The notes: generated by a model from the letters alone, not told the origin. Positions 43,871-54,684 are shown, counted from the first letter of the stretch. The stretch is DNA of 64,000 nt from Victivallis lenta (GCF_009695545.1 NZ_VUNS01000011.1:62001-126000), one strand, 5' to 3'. Translations and numbers: made by a program.

Positions 43871-45001
43871 TCACGGCTGCGGCGACAGCCGGGTTGCGAT
43901 TTCTGCGAGCAGCCGTTCGGCGGCGGCCGGTCTGGCGAGCTCCGCGGCGAGGGCTCCGCGCTGTTTCAGCCGCTCCGGCTCCGCGAGGAGCCCGGCGAGC
44001 AGCCGCTCGATCCGTTCCGGCGTGCATTCGGCGTTCGGGAGCAGTTCCGCCGCACCGTGTCCGGCCAGAACCCGGGCATTGTCGTACTGATGATTCTCGG
44101 CCGCGTACGGGTACGGAATCAGGACCGAAGCTTTGCCGAACCGCGCGAGTTCCGCGACCGTGCTGCCGCCGGAGCGCGAGAAAACGAGGTCGGCGGCGCC
44201 GAGGAACAGCTCCATTTTTTCGCTGCTTTCAAGCAGGAGCGACGGGAAGACGACGTCGCCGTAGGCGTCTCTGACCTCGGCCAGCTTCTTCGGCCCGGCC
44301 AGATGGAGCACCTGAAACTCGGTTTTCTCCTGCAGCTTCCGAAGCGCCTTCGGCACCGTTTCGTTGAAGATCGAAGCGCCCTGACTGCCTCCGAAGATCA
44401 GCAGCGTCGGGATCGCGGTGTCGAGCTCAACGCCGAATTCGCGGTTGAGCCCGGCGATCGCCTCTGCCCGCGTGATTCCGGCCGCCTGTTCGAGCTCCGG
44501 ACGCAGCGGCATGCCGGTGACCAGCAGCTCGCCGCGGCATTTTTCCGCATTGCACGTTGGAAACGCCGTGGCCAGCAGCTTTGCATGCCTGCTGAAAAAG
44601 CGGTTCGCCTTGCCGACCCGCGCGTTGCCGTCATGCAGGAATACCGGAATTCCGCTCCGGCGCGCCGCCAGAATCGCCGGCAGCGATGTGAAGGAGCCCA
44701 TGCCGAGCAGCGCCTGCGGCCGCAGCGTGCGAAGCTCGCGCCGCGCCGCATGGTAACCGCCGAGCGCGCCGCAGCCGAATTCAAAGAGCGTGCCGATTCC
44801 GCGCGGAGACGGCATGCGCGGCAGCGCCACGGCCGGGACGCCGAACGAGGCGGCGATGCTTTTCTGTCTGGCGGCATTGGTGCCGGAGAGCAGCAGCAGC
44901 GCCCTGCCGCCCCGCTTCTGCAATACGCGCGCCACGGAGAGCCCGGGGTAGAAATGTCCGCCGGTTCCGCCGCAGGTGATGGCCAGTGTCAGTTCGGGCA
45001 T
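43871..45001 (-). CDS. murG: UDP-GlcNAc:undecaprenyl-P-P-MurNAc-pentapeptide GlcNAc transferase
   Basis: 376 aa; the ATG at 45001 overlaps the ftsW stop by 1 nt. N-terminal TCGGTGGHFYPGLSVA and C-terminal FGGSQGA and SRSGGSTVAELARFGK are the three conserved glycine-rich motifs of MurG (GT28). The enzyme makes lipid II at the inner face of the inner membrane. Long upstream open frame belongs to ftsW's shadow. Placement after ftsW is the usual division/cell wall cluster order, here reduced to two genes. Confidence 0.95.
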   Translation of the reverse strand: MPELTLAITCGGTGGHFYPGLSVARVLQKRGGRALLLLSGTNAARQKSIAASFGVPAVALPRMPSPRGIGTLFEFGCGALGGYHAARRELRTLRPQALLGMGSFTSLPAILAARRSGIPVFLHDGNARVGKANRFFSRHAKLLATAFPTCNAEKCRGELLVTGMPLRPELEQAAGITRAEAIAGLNREFGVELDTAIPTLLIFGGSQGASIFNETVPKALRKLQEKTEFQVLHLAGPKKLAEVRDAYGDVVFPSLLLESSEKMELFLGAADLVFSRSGGSTVAELARFGKASVLIPYPYAAENHQYDNARVLAGHGAAELLPNAECTPERIERLLAGLLAEPERLKQRGALAAELARPAAAERLLAEIATRLSPQP

Positions 45002-46245
45002 CACAGCTCCTCCTTGCGCTTCCGGTACTGGCGGAACCAGGGCAGGAAGGAGAGCTTCGCCCGGATCGAATTCTGATACTGCATGTTGTAATTCGGGTAT
45101 GCGTTGTCGAAGGCGATGGAGGCCAGGATTCCGACCGCGATCAGGCTGGCCATGATGTTGCTGCCGCCGTAGCTGATGAAGGCTGCCGGCATTCCCTTGG
45201 TCGGCGCCGACCCGGTGACCACCGCGATGTTGATCGCCGCCTGGACTGTGATGCCGAGCGTGAGCCCGCACCCGAGCAGCATGCCGAGGCGCGACCGCGA
45301 ATTCATGCTGATCCGGAGCCCGTACCAGGTGAAAAAGGTATAGAGCGCCAGGACGCCGAGCATGCCGATGAGGCCGAGCTCTTCGCCGACGATCGAAAGA
45401 ATGAAGTCCGTGTGCTGCTCGGGCAGGTACTTCTGTTTCAGGCGGCTCTCCATGAAGCCGACGCCGGTCCAGCCGCCGGAACCGAAGGCGAGCAGCGAGT
45501 TCCAGAGCTGGTATCCGCCGCCTTCGCGCATCTCCTCCGGCCGCAGGAAGGTCGTGACCCGCCCGAGCCGGTTCGCATCGAAGAAGACGACGTAAAGCCC
45601 GGCCAGCACGACGAGCGTTCCCGGAATGGCCAGATAGTACCAGCGCAGCCCGGCCATGACCGAGATGGCGACGGCGACGGTCAGCACGAGCGCCGTCGTC
45701 CCGAAGTCGCGGCCGATCAGGATGCCGCAGATGACCGCCCCCGCGATGCCGACCAGCGGCAGGACGCCGCGGCGGCCGAGGAAGTTGTTGAAGGTCCGGA
45801 TATTCTCCGAGCAGTATTTCGCCACGAAGAGCGCCACGGCTATCTTCGCGAATTCGGAGGGCTGCAGCGTCATGACCAGACCCGGCAGCCGGATCTTGAT
45901 CCAGCGGTTCGCCCCGTTGATTTCGGGAAAGCAGAAGGCGGCGATGAGGAGCAGCAGGAAGACGCCGCCCATCAGGAAGAGACTCCACGACGCGAGCTTG
46001 CGGTAGCCGATGACGAAAGCCGCCGCCCCCCCCAGGCCGCCCATGGCGGCCCAGATGATCTGGTTGCGGAAATACTTGAGCCCATCGGTGTTGTAGCTGG
46101 CCGAATAGAGCATGGTCAACCCGAAGACGACGATCAGCGTCACGACCAGCAGCAGCCCGTGCATCGCGTTGACCGATGCCGCGCTCTCCCGCGTATCGAG
46201 CTCCACCGGGGCGGCGGGCTCATCGTTCAGGAAAATGCTCCTCAA
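45001..46245 (-). CDS. ftsW: FtsW-type peptidoglycan glycosyltransferase
   Basis: 414 aa with about ten membrane segments. SEDS family motifs: GANRWIKIRLPGLVMTLQPSEFAKIAVALFVAKYC near residues 110-140, the catalytic Asp of the large loop region, LGLIGMLGVLALYTFFTWYGLRI, and SYGGSNIMASLIAVGI. FtsW polymerises lipid II at the septum. The N-terminal 25 aa are polar and variable. It lies between the UDP-sugar pyrophosphorylase gene (12 nt upstream) and murG. Confidence 0.93.
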   Translation of the reverse strand: MRSIFLNDEPAAPVELDTRESAASVNAMHGLLLVVTLIVVFGLTMLYSASYNTDGLKYFRNQIIWAAMGGLGGAAAFVIGYRKLASWSLFLMGGVFLLLLIAAFCFPEINGANRWIKIRLPGLVMTLQPSEFAKIAVALFVAKYCSENIRTFNNFLGRRGVLPLVGIAGAVICGILIGRDFGTTALVLTVAVAISVMAGLRWYYLAIPGTLVVLAGLYVVFFDANRLGRVTTFLRPEEMREGGGYQLWNSLLAFGSGGWTGVGFMESRLKQKYLPEQHTDFILSIVGEELGLIGMLGVLALYTFFTWYGLRISMNSRSRLGMLLGCGLTLGITVQAAINIAVVTGSAPTKGMPAAFISYGGSNIMASLIAVGILASIAFDNAYPNYNMQYQNSIRAKLSFLPWFRQYRKRKEEL

Positions 46246-46257
46246 GGGCCGCCTCCG

Positions 46258-47685
46258 TCAATCCAGCGAGAGTTCCGCGCCGCGGGCGATCTCGGTGAGC
46301 CCGTGCGAGGCGACGTAAGCGGCTGCGTCCTCGTCGTCGAAGACCGCCAGCGGCGAAAGCTCGATTTTCGCATCGACTCTGCCGTCGGCCGTGCGCGGAA
46401 TCCGGACGCCGGCCGCTTCGAGCCGCTTCGCGTCGCGCTCGATCAGCATTTCTCGGCAGCTTTCGACCGAATCGACCCCGGTCGGATTCTTGGTCGGAGC
46501 GAAAACGGAGCTGCGGTCGCCTTCGAGCACCATGGTCCGCTTCGCGAGCGGCATTGCATCGAAGATGAACGATTCGAGCTTGACCGCATTCGGTGCATCC
46601 GGCTTGATCAGGCAGCCGGTGTCGTCCACGTACGGGACCTTCTTGTCGGCACGGTGCCACGGCAGCTTCAGGCTGCCGCCCACGGTCAGCTGCTCGATGA
46701 AGCTGCGCGAAATCATATGGATCGCCGGGCTGCCGGCGATGAAACGCAGCGATCCGTCCGGATTCCGGCTTTCGGCGAGGGCGGCCGGCAGGTCGCTGTA
46801 CTCGATGATTTCGAGCCGGCCGTTGGTCACGCAGAAGTTGCCGAGCTTTTCGAACGGGCCGGTTTTGGCCAGCATGATGGCGGACATTTCGGACTGTTCA
46901 AGGTCATGCAGCCCGAGGAACAGCGGGGAGACCACCGGAACCAGCGGATTGTCGACCTGGAAGTAGGAGAGATAATCGACTCCCTCGGATGCCATCCGGT
47001 CGAGCGCGCCGGATTTGCGCAGCGCGAGCAGCGTGCCGCCGTGTCCGTCCGGAGAAAGCGAGAGCGACGACTTCGAAGCGAGCAGCAGCTTGCCGTCGTA
47101 ACCGCAGGCCGGCATGGTTCCCTGCGTGAAGAAGAACACCTGCTCCGGCGCGAGCCCGAAAAATCCGTTCTCTTTGAAAAACGCCTCGGTCGCTTCGCGG
47201 TTCAGCAAACTGGTCATGATGTACCAGGTCAGCGGCCGGCCGAATTTTTCGCCGGCGCGCCGGATCGACTCGGCGAAGTACGCGAAAAGCGGCCGGCCGG
47301 TGACCGGGCCGATCGGGTAAGTCCCCTTCGGACCGTCGAAGCCGAGCCGGGTGCCCTGGCCGCCCGCGACGGTCAGGCAGCTGACCTTGCCGGCTTTCAG
47401 GAGCTCGACGCCGCGTTCGGCGGCGCGCTTGTAAAGCGCGGCCTGTTCCGCGTCGCGCGGCTTCAGCGGGAAATAGGGAGCCGGGCCGAGATCGTCCGGA
47501 ATCGCCGTTTTCGGCTTGCTGAGCACGTAATCGCGGATCAGGTTCGTCATTTCGGGGAAATCGATCGCTTCGATCTGCCCGGCGAGTTCATCCTTCTCCG
47601 CGGCGGAAAGCTCGTTCCAGAAGCGCAGGAGCTGATCCTGCCCGGCGGCCGCGGTTATGTTCAAAAGTTTCTGATAGGCGTCCAT
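46258..47685 (-). CDS. UDPGP-family pyrophosphorylase (UAP1-like)
   Basis: 475 aa. LTVAGGQGTRLGFDGPKGTYPIGPV is the UTP/G-loop motif, and the FQVDNPLVPV segment, RVPYVDDTG-like KKVPYVDDTGCLIKPD and KLESFIFDAMPLA match eukaryote-type UDP-GlcNAc pyrophosphorylases, which occur in PVC bacteria. It makes UDP-GlcNAc (or UDP-glucose) from the sugar 1-phosphate. This fits the ftsW-murG neighbourhood, as UDP-GlcNAc is the MurG substrate. A Shine-Dalgarno AGGAGC lies 9 nt before the start. Confidence 0.85.
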   Translation of the reverse strand: MDAYQKLLNITAAAGQDQLLRFWNELSAAEKDELAGQIEAIDFPEMTNLIRDYVLSKPKTAIPDDLGPAPYFPLKPRDAEQAALYKRAAERGVELLKAGKVSCLTVAGGQGTRLGFDGPKGTYPIGPVTGRPLFAYFAESIRRAGEKFGRPLTWYIMTSLLNREATEAFFKENGFFGLAPEQVFFFTQGTMPACGYDGKLLLASKSSLSLSPDGHGGTLLALRKSGALDRMASEGVDYLSYFQVDNPLVPVVSPLFLGLHDLEQSEMSAIMLAKTGPFEKLGNFCVTNGRLEIIEYSDLPAALAESRNPDGSLRFIAGSPAIHMISRSFIEQLTVGGSLKLPWHRADKKVPYVDDTGCLIKPDAPNAVKLESFIFDAMPLAKRTMVLEGDRSSVFAPTKNPTGVDSVESCREMLIERDAKRLEAAGVRIPRTADGRVDAKIELSPLAVFDDEDAAAYVASHGLTEIARGAELSLD

Positions 47686-47895
47686 GTTTCAAGTGCTCCT
47701 TCGTATGAAAACGTCGTCGAAAACGTGTATGATGAAGCGGCTGAAGCCGCCGGATACAATATAGCCCGCCTCGGCGTTCTCCGCCACTGTTTTTACGATA
47801 ATTTTGTCATCTTTTGCCGGAGCGGATTGCAAGATGCCCGGATGACGTGTATCTTTAACCGGCAGAAGCGGAAACAAATTCGGGGGGACGGGCCT

Positions 47896-48618
47896 GTGGC
47901 GAAGAAAACGGAAACGGATGGAAAGAGGAAAAAACGGCTGTGGATCATTCTGCTGCCGGTTCTCGGAGTATTTGCGGCGCTGTTCGTCGCGGCGTTCTGG
48001 ATCGCGGCGCTCCTGTTCGGCGGCGAACCGCAGCTTCCGGTCGAACCGCTCAGGCCGGAGGATTTCAAGCTGATCAGCAAGCTGACCGCCCGCTTTTCAA
48101 ACGAGTTCCTGAACGGGAAGCCGGAGGAATCCGAGCTGGTCCTCACTCCCGGGGAGATCGCTTCGCTGATCCGCGTCTCCGACAACGGCGCGCTGCTGAG
48201 GATGTTCGGCGGCGGCAGCGGCGGTGGCAAGACGAAGAATTACGACGCGCGTTTCGAGAACGGACGGTTCGAGATTCTTTCGCCGGTCCGGACCGGGCTG
48301 ACCTGGCTGCGGGGCGGCGTCATCATGGTGGATATGAGCGTGCGGCCGGAGAAGGACGGCGACGAACTCACGCTCGATATTTCGCGGATCAAAGCCGGTT
48401 CGATCGCGCTGCCCGGCTTTCTCGTCGACCGGATGCGCCGCCAGTCGCTCGAAGAGGCGCGGAACCTGGAGGAGTACCGGCTGTTCGACCGCTGCGTGAA
48501 AAGCCTCCGCATCGACGAAGAAAACAATCTGCGGATCGTCTATCGCCCGGCGGAACTGCTGAAGCTGATGCCTCCCAAAGTGCAGCAGTTCCAGCAGATG
48601 ATGCGCCGGGGGCGGTGA
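47896..48618 (+). CDS. Membrane-anchored protein, unknown
   Basis: 240 aa from a GTG at 47896 with GGGGGGA 7 nt upstream; an ATG at 47842 would add 18 residues without a good ribosome binding site. A basic stretch precedes one membrane segment (RLWIILLPVLGVFAALFVAAFWIAALLF broken over residues 13-40), then a soluble periplasmic part with repeated charged beta strands, ending in a Gln/Met-rich tail. Its long, open upstream frame is a GC shadow of the murG/ftsW/UAP genes. No family is recognised. A strong hairpin begins at its stop. Confidence 0.55.
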   Translation: MAKKTETDGKRKKRLWIILLPVLGVFAALFVAAFWIAALLFGGEPQLPVEPLRPEDFKLISKLTARFSNEFLNGKPEESELVLTPGEIASLIRVSDNGALLRMFGGGSGGGKTKNYDARFENGRFEILSPVRTGLTWLRGGVIMVDMSVRPEKDGDELTLDISRIKAGSIALPGFLVDRMRRQSLEEARNLEEYRLFDRCVKSLRIDEENNLRIVYRPAELLKLMPPKVQQFQQMMRRGR

Positions 48619-48639
48619 GGCGGCGCCGGACGCCTCACC
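48614..48639. terminator. Convergent-gene hairpin
   Basis: A perfect 9-bp stem (GGTGAGGCG / CGCCTCACC) with an 8-nt loop, overlapping the stop codon of the + gene. It lies between two converging genes and can serve both; no T-run follows. Confidence 0.6.
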
Positions 48640-48653
48640 CTGGCCGGAGCGGG

Positions 48654-49388
48654 TCAGTATTTCTTGTAGAAGCTCTTGAAGGATTTCTCCGCATTTTTGA
48701 GCATGGCGGCCTGTTCGGTGTTCACGTGGCCGTCCAGATAGCAGACGTTGGCGAGATTGTTTCCGCCGTGGCGGTAGGCGACATAGTTCGATGCGGCGGG
48801 GCTGGCGTCCCAGTAGCCGTATTCGTTGACCTTGAGGTAGGTGCTCGGGTCATCCCCTTTGCGGTAGACGGCCCAGTCGCAGCTGTCGATGAAGCCGATG
48901 CGGGTGCCGGGTTCGACCACGCGCGGAAGCTTCCAGGCCAGGATTTTGTCGCTGGAGTCGCTGGCCCAGGCGCCGATGGCGAAGTCGTGGGCCGGGATTC
49001 CGTAGCTGCGGGTGAGATCGTGCAGCCCGCCGCTCGTGTGCCTGGGGGAGAAGGCCGACGCCGCGTTCGGACAGATCAGCCCGGATGACGTGTAGCCGTC
49101 CTGCATATTGTCGGCTTCGCTGGCGCCTTTATAGGCTCCGCCGAGATACTTCATCCAGGTCAGGTTCCGGTACCAGGTGATGTTCATGTGCCCGGGCACC
49201 CAGTAGTCGTCGTTCGCGCCGGCGTACAGGTGCGATGCGGTTCCGAACTGTTTCAGAATGCCGGTGCATTTGATCTTCTTCGCGGTTTCCCTCGCCTGGT
49301 TCAGCGCGGGCAGGAGCATCGAGGCCAGAATGGCGATGATCGCAATCACGACCAGAAGCTCAATCAAAGTGAATCCGTGCTTTTTCAA
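48654..49388 (-). CDS. Prepilin-like protein (N-methylation motif)
   Basis: 244 aa from a TTG at 49388 with GGAGGAGG 8 nt upstream. [21 protein letters not shown] and the [20 protein letters not shown] continuation match its paralogues; the Cys-rich middle and C-terminal CYLDGHV remain, but the spacing from His to DG is 11, not the usual 9. It stands alone, with no adjacent regulator or hydrolase, and its own promoter and operator-like palindrome. Confidence 0.8.
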   Translation of the reverse strand: MKKHGFTLIELLVVIAIIAILASMLLPALNQARETAKKIKCTGILKQFGTASHLYAGANDDYWVPGHMNITWYRNLTWMKYLGGAYKGASEADNMQDGYTSSGLICPNAASAFSPRHTSGGLHDLTRSYGIPAHDFAIGAWASDSSDKILAWKLPRVVEPGTRIGFIDSCDWAVYRKGDDPSTYLKVNEYGYWDASPAASNYVAYRHGGNNLANVCYLDGHVNTEQAAMLKNAEKSFKSFYKKY

Positions 49389-49431
49389 TTCTCTTTCCTC
49401 CTCCGGGTAGTGAAATTACTGGTCAAGGAGC

Positions 49432-49490
49432 GGTTAATGCGTTAACCGGCTTTCTTTAAATATTATACCAAAAAAATTCCGGAAAGCCAA
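49432..49490 (-). promoter_or_regulatory. Promoter of the stand-alone prepilin gene with palindrome
   Basis: On the - strand TTGGCT (49485-49490), 17-nt spacer, TATAAT (49462-49467), then the palindrome GGTTAA-TGCG-TTAACC (49432-49447) just after the expected start, in the usual place for a repressor. Confidence 0.65.
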
Positions 49491-49595
49491 CCCTCTTTTG
49501 CCGGAAAGCGGAAAATTATTGCCAAAACGATTGAATCGCGGGTCGTTTACCGATACATTATAGATAGTGTTCACTGTTTTACCGGGGAGGATCGA

Positions 49596-50174
49596 ATGTC
49601 GAAAAAATTGCTGTTTGTCATTGCCGGCCCGCGTCTGGCGGGCTGCACCGCGTTTGCGGCCCGCACGGCGGCGGAAGCCGCCCGCGCCGCGGGCAGCGAG
49701 GTCACCATCGTCGAATTGCCGAAGGTCAAAGGCGGCACGACCGGGTGCATTAGCTGTTACGGCTGCCAGCGCTCGGCAGAGTACCGGTGCGTACTCGATG
49801 ACGGGATGAGCGAGCTGGTCGCTTCCGTGCCGCAATATGATGCAGTCGTGATTGCGAGCCCGGTGTTCTTCTTTTCGATCTCCTGCCAGGCCAAGGCGTT
49901 CCTGGACCGCTTCTTCTGCCTGATCAAGCATCGGGAGGACGGTTCGATCGCAACGCCGCTCGGCCGGGTCGGACTCGCGTTCATCACGACCTCGGGCGGG
50001 GATGAGGACGACAGCGGCGTCAGGAACATTTATGGCACGATGCGCGACTGCGCGGCCTTTCTGGGCTCCGGCGAGCCGAAGTTTCTCTATTACGGGCTTT
50101 GCGGAGACCCGGCCGTTTTCAAGGCCGACCCGGCCAACGCTGAAAAAGCGGCGGCGTTCGGCCGCTCGCTCTGA
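49596..50174 (+). CDS. NAD(P)H-dependent FMN reductase / flavodoxin-fold protein
   Basis: 192 aa. Flavodoxin-like fold: LLFVIAGPRLAGCTAFAARTAAEAARAAG near the start for FMN phosphate binding, and GCISCYGCQ, the Cys motif found in iron-sulfur flavoproteins and in related reductases. SPVFFFSISCQAKAFLDRF marks the FMN isoalloxazine region. The family reduces flavins, quinones or other small molecules. The dus gene starts 20 nt downstream, so the two are likely cotranscribed. Confidence 0.8.
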   Translation: MSKKLLFVIAGPRLAGCTAFAARTAAEAARAAGSEVTIVELPKVKGGTTGCISCYGCQRSAEYRCVLDDGMSELVASVPQYDAVVIASPVFFFSISCQAKAFLDRFFCLIKHREDGSIATPLGRVGLAFITTSGGDEDDSGVRNIYGTMRDCAAFLGSGEPKFLYYGLCGDPAVFKADPANAEKAAAFGRSL

Positions 50175-50194
50175 GGAAGCGGGAGGAACGCGCC

Positions 50195-51073
50195 GTGGAA
50201 TATTGGCCGGGGCCGATGGAGGGAGTCATGACTCCCGCGCTGATTCGCGCCGCGAATGAATTGGAGCTGGTTTCCCGCTGGATGACTCCGTTTCTGCGGA
50301 TCACCGCCGGGGCGCCGAAGCGGCGCATTCTCGACGCTTTCCTTGCGCCGTTTTCCGGGACGGTTCCGGTGACGGTTCAGTTGATGGGGACCGATCCGGC
50401 GGCAGTGGCGGCTTCCGCCGCTGCACTGGCCGGGCTCGGCATCCGGGCGTTCAACCTGAATTTCGGCTGCCCGAGCCGTCAGGTGACGTCGGGCGGCGCC
50501 GGGGGCGGTGCGCTGCGCGATCCGGCCGGAATGCTGCGGATGGCGGAGGCGGTCAAGGCGGCGGCGCCGTCGCTTCCGCTTTCCGCCAAGCTCCGGACCG
50601 GCTGGAGCGATCCGGCGGAGCAGGAGACGTTTCTGCCCATGCTGGCCCGCAGCGGATGCGTCGATCTGTTTTTCATACATTTCCGGACGGTGGCGGAGCA
50701 GTACCGTCCGGTCGGAGGACGGCTCGAACGGCTCGGGCGCGCCGTGGAGCTGGCCGGGGAGGTGCCGGTCGTGCTGAACGGCGACGTCGATACGCTTGAG
50801 GATGCGGAGCAGCTTTCCGCCGCGCTGCCGGGAGCAGCCGGAATCATGTGCGCACGCGGCTGGCTGCGCGACCCGTACCTGCTGCGGAGGCTGGAAGGGC
50901 ATTCCGCGCCGGAGCCGGAAACCGGGCGGGAACGGTTTTTCCGCACGGTCGTCGGGAACGGATTTCCGGTCAATAAATCGATCGAGCTTTCGAATTTCAT
51001 CTGGGGCCGGGAACGGAATCCATACTTCCGGCACCTGGTCACCCTGCCGCCGCACACGCAGTTTCGCCCCTGA
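50195..51073 (+). CDS. tRNA-dihydrouridine synthase
   Basis: 292 aa. TIM-barrel flavoenzyme that reduces uridine in tRNA D-loops. PMEGVMTPALIRA at the start, FNLNFGCPSRQVTSGGAGGGALLRD with Cys92 of the conserved GCP motif, and GDVDTLEDAEQL near residue 200. The canonical H-G-R-T near residue 165 is His-Phe-Arg-Thr here, a mild deviation. The Dus subtype (A, B or C) is not assigned. It converges with serS. Confidence 0.85.
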   Translation: MEYWPGPMEGVMTPALIRAANELELVSRWMTPFLRITAGAPKRRILDAFLAPFSGTVPVTVQLMGTDPAAVAASAAALAGLGIRAFNLNFGCPSRQVTSGGAGGGALRDPAGMLRMAEAVKAAAPSLPLSAKLRTGWSDPAEQETFLPMLARSGCVDLFFIHFRTVAEQYRPVGGRLERLGRAVELAGEVPVVLNGDVDTLEDAEQLSAALPGAAGIMCARGWLRDPYLLRRLEGHSAPEPETGRERFFRTVVGNGFPVNKSIELSNFIWGRERNPYFRHLVTLPPHTQFRP

Positions 51074-51084
51074 AAACGCGAGAG

Positions 51085-51111
51085 AGCGGTGCCGGCGAAT
51101 CCCGCACCGCT
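51085..51111. terminator. Convergent-gene hairpin between dus and serS
   Basis: A perfect 8-bp stem (AGCGGTGC / GCACCGCT) with an 11-nt loop in the 48-base gap between converging genes. No T-run. Confidence 0.5.
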
Positions 51112-51121
51112 GCCGGAAGCG

Positions 51122-52369
51122 TTATTTACCCGCCGGGGATATGCGGTCGAAGCCGCAGAGCGGGCGGAGCACTTCCGGGATGACGACGGTGCCGTCTTCC
51201 TGCTGGAAGTTCTCCATGATCGCGATCAGGACGCGGTCGGTGACGGCCGTGGCGCTGATGGTGTGGACATAGTCGCGGGTGTCGCCGTCCTTGTAGCGGA
51301 TGTTCAGCCGGCGGCTCTGGAACGAGGTCAGGTTTGTATTGCTGGTGACTTCGCGGTAGCCGCCGAAACCGGCGAACCAGGCTTCGATGTCATACTTCTT
51401 GTACCCGGGCGCGCCGAGATCGCCGACACAGACGTTGACGACGTGGTACGGGATGCCGAGCTGCTGGAGGATATACTCCTCGTTGGCCAGGCACATCTCA
51501 TGGTATTTCACCGAATCCTCCGGCTTGCAGAAGACGATCTGCTCGACCTTGTGGAACTGGTGGACGCGGAAGATGCCGCGCGACGCCTTGCCGTAGCTGC
51601 CGGCTTCGGTGCGGAAGCAGGGCGTGAAAGCCGTGTAGCAGAGCGGCAGCGAGGCGCCGTCGAGCACGTCGTCGGCATGGTAGCCGACCAGGGTCTGCTC
51701 GGAGGTGCCGATGAGCGCGAGGTCTTCGCCTTCGAGGTTGTAGGTCTGGTCTGCGAAAAACGGCAGGTAGCCGGTGCCGAAGAGCGTGCGTTCCTTGGCG
51801 ACGCACGGGGTCATGAACATCGTGAAGCCGCGTTCGACGAGGACGCGCTGGACCCAGAAGTAGAGAGCCTGCGCGAGCATGGCGCCCTTGCCCTTCCAAT
51901 AGTAGAAGCCGGCGCCGGCGACTTTCGTGCCGCGCGGGATGTCGAGGATGCCGAGCAGCTCCCCGAGCTCCTGATGGTCGCGCACCTTGAAGTCGAAGGT
52001 CGGGATCGTGCCCTCTTTGCGGAGTTCGACGTTGCCCGAGTCGTCGAGCCCGTCCGGCACGTCCGGAGCGAGCATGTTCGGCATGCGGATGACGACCTGA
52101 TGGATCTTGTTCTGGATTCTGGCAAGCATCTCCTCCTTCGAGCTGAGGACCTCCTTGAGCTGCTTGACCTTGTCGCGGGCGGACGGGTCCTTGGCGCACT
52201 CCTTGCTGAGCCGGTTGCGTTCGGCGCGGAGCGCCTCGGCTTCCTGCGAAAGCTGCCGCGAGTCGGCGTCGAGTTTCAGGAGTCCTTCCAGGTCGATCGG
52301 GAAACCGCGCCGGACGCAGTTCGCCTTGACTTCCTCCGCATGTTCACGGATAAATTTGATGTCGATCAT
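51122..52369 (-). CDS. serS: Seryl-tRNA synthetase
   Basis: 415 aa. N-terminal coiled-coil tRNA-binding arm (residues about 30-110, LKLDADSRQLSQEAEALRAERNRLSK) and class II catalytic domain with motif 2 (FRTEAGSYGKASRGIFRVHQFHKVEQ) and motif 3 (LIAIMENFQQEDGTVVIPEVLRP). Charges tRNA-Ser in the cytoplasm. It lies 23 nt downstream of the rpiB/glyA fusion, and serine made by GlyA is its substrate. Confidence 0.95.
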   Translation of the reverse strand: MIDIKFIREHAEEVKANCVRRGFPIDLEGLLKLDADSRQLSQEAEALRAERNRLSKECAKDPSARDKVKQLKEVLSSKEEMLARIQNKIHQVVIRMPNMLAPDVPDGLDDSGNVELRKEGTIPTFDFKVRDHQELGELLGILDIPRGTKVAGAGFYYWKGKGAMLAQALYFWVQRVLVERGFTMFMTPCVAKERTLFGTGYLPFFADQTYNLEGEDLALIGTSEQTLVGYHADDVLDGASLPLCYTAFTPCFRTEAGSYGKASRGIFRVHQFHKVEQIVFCKPEDSVKYHEMCLANEEYILQQLGIPYHVVNVCVGDLGAPGYKKYDIEAWFAGFGGYREVTSNTNLTSFQSRRLNIRYKDGDTRDYVHTISATAVTDRVLIAIMENFQQEDGTVVIPEVLRPLCGFDRISPAGK

Positions 52370-52392
52370 TTTCTCAAATCCTTACAGATTAT

Positions 52393-54111
<1,719 letters not shown>

Positions 54112-54151
54112 GATGTCTGCTCCTTAAAGAAATATAGAATGATGCAATCGA

Positions 54152-54592
54152 TTATGCTTTATCTCCTGAAACCGCGCGGAACAGGGCGTCGAGCGCGGGC
54201 TTCATCGCTTCGAAGACCCGGGTGTAATGCCCGACGCTGCCGCCGAACGGGTCCGGCACGTCGCCGTCGGCCAGAAGCCGGATTTTACCGGCTGCGGACG
54301 GGGCGATTTCGACCATCGCCTGCCGATGGGATTCGGTCATGGCGACGAGAAGGTCGTATTCGCGGGCGAGCTCCGGCGTGAAACGGGCGGAACGGAAGCC
54401 GGAGGAGTCGATGCTGTATTCCGCCATGACCGCGGCGGCCTGCCGGGAGATCGGAGAACCGTCCCAGGCGAAAATTCCGGCCGAACCGGCCTCGAGGTCG
54501 TCGCGCCCGGCCTGCCGGCAGAGGGCGTTGAAATAGAGGTCCGCCATCGGGCTGCGGCAGCTGTTGCCGGTGCAAACAAATAAAATCCGCAT
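54152..54592 (-). CDS. Low-molecular-weight phosphatase (YwlE/Wzb-like)
   Basis: 146 aa from the ATG at 54592, with AGGAGG 8 nt upstream. The P-loop VCTGNSCRSP holds the nucleophile Cys7 and Arg13; the general acid Asp lies in DVPDPFGG near residue 112. Residue 11 is Ser; in YwlE a Thr here gives specificity for phospho-arginine, while Tyr phosphatases usually have Ile or Leu. The neighbourhood (rpiB, glyA) matches ywlE's. Substrate remains open: phospho-arginine, phospho-tyrosine, or capsule regulation. Confidence 0.85.
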   Translation of the reverse strand: MRILFVCTGNSCRSPMADLYFNALCRQAGRDDLEAGSAGIFAWDGSPISRQAAAVMAEYSIDSSGFRSARFTPELAREYDLLVAMTESHRQAMVEIAPSAAGKIRLLADGDVPDPFGGSVGHYTRVFEAMKPALDALFRAVSGDKA

Positions 54593-54684
54593 ATCGACCT
54601 CCTTGTTCAGAAAGCGGTAATATACACCCATCTCCCCTGTATTGAAAGTCTTTCCACGGGCAATCTTCAAAAAAAGCCCGATGC

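Noticed and set aside
43871-45988. 705-aa MurG fusion protein
   Set aside because: The upstream 330 residues are antiframe to ftsW, while MurG starts at 45001 with the 1-nt overlap typical of ftsW-murG.
44986-47841. Upstream 950 residues of a long + frame that ends in the 240-aa membrane protein
   Set aside because: It lies antisense to ftsW and the pyrophosphorylase and has shadow composition; only the part from 47896 has a ribosome binding site and a membrane segment.
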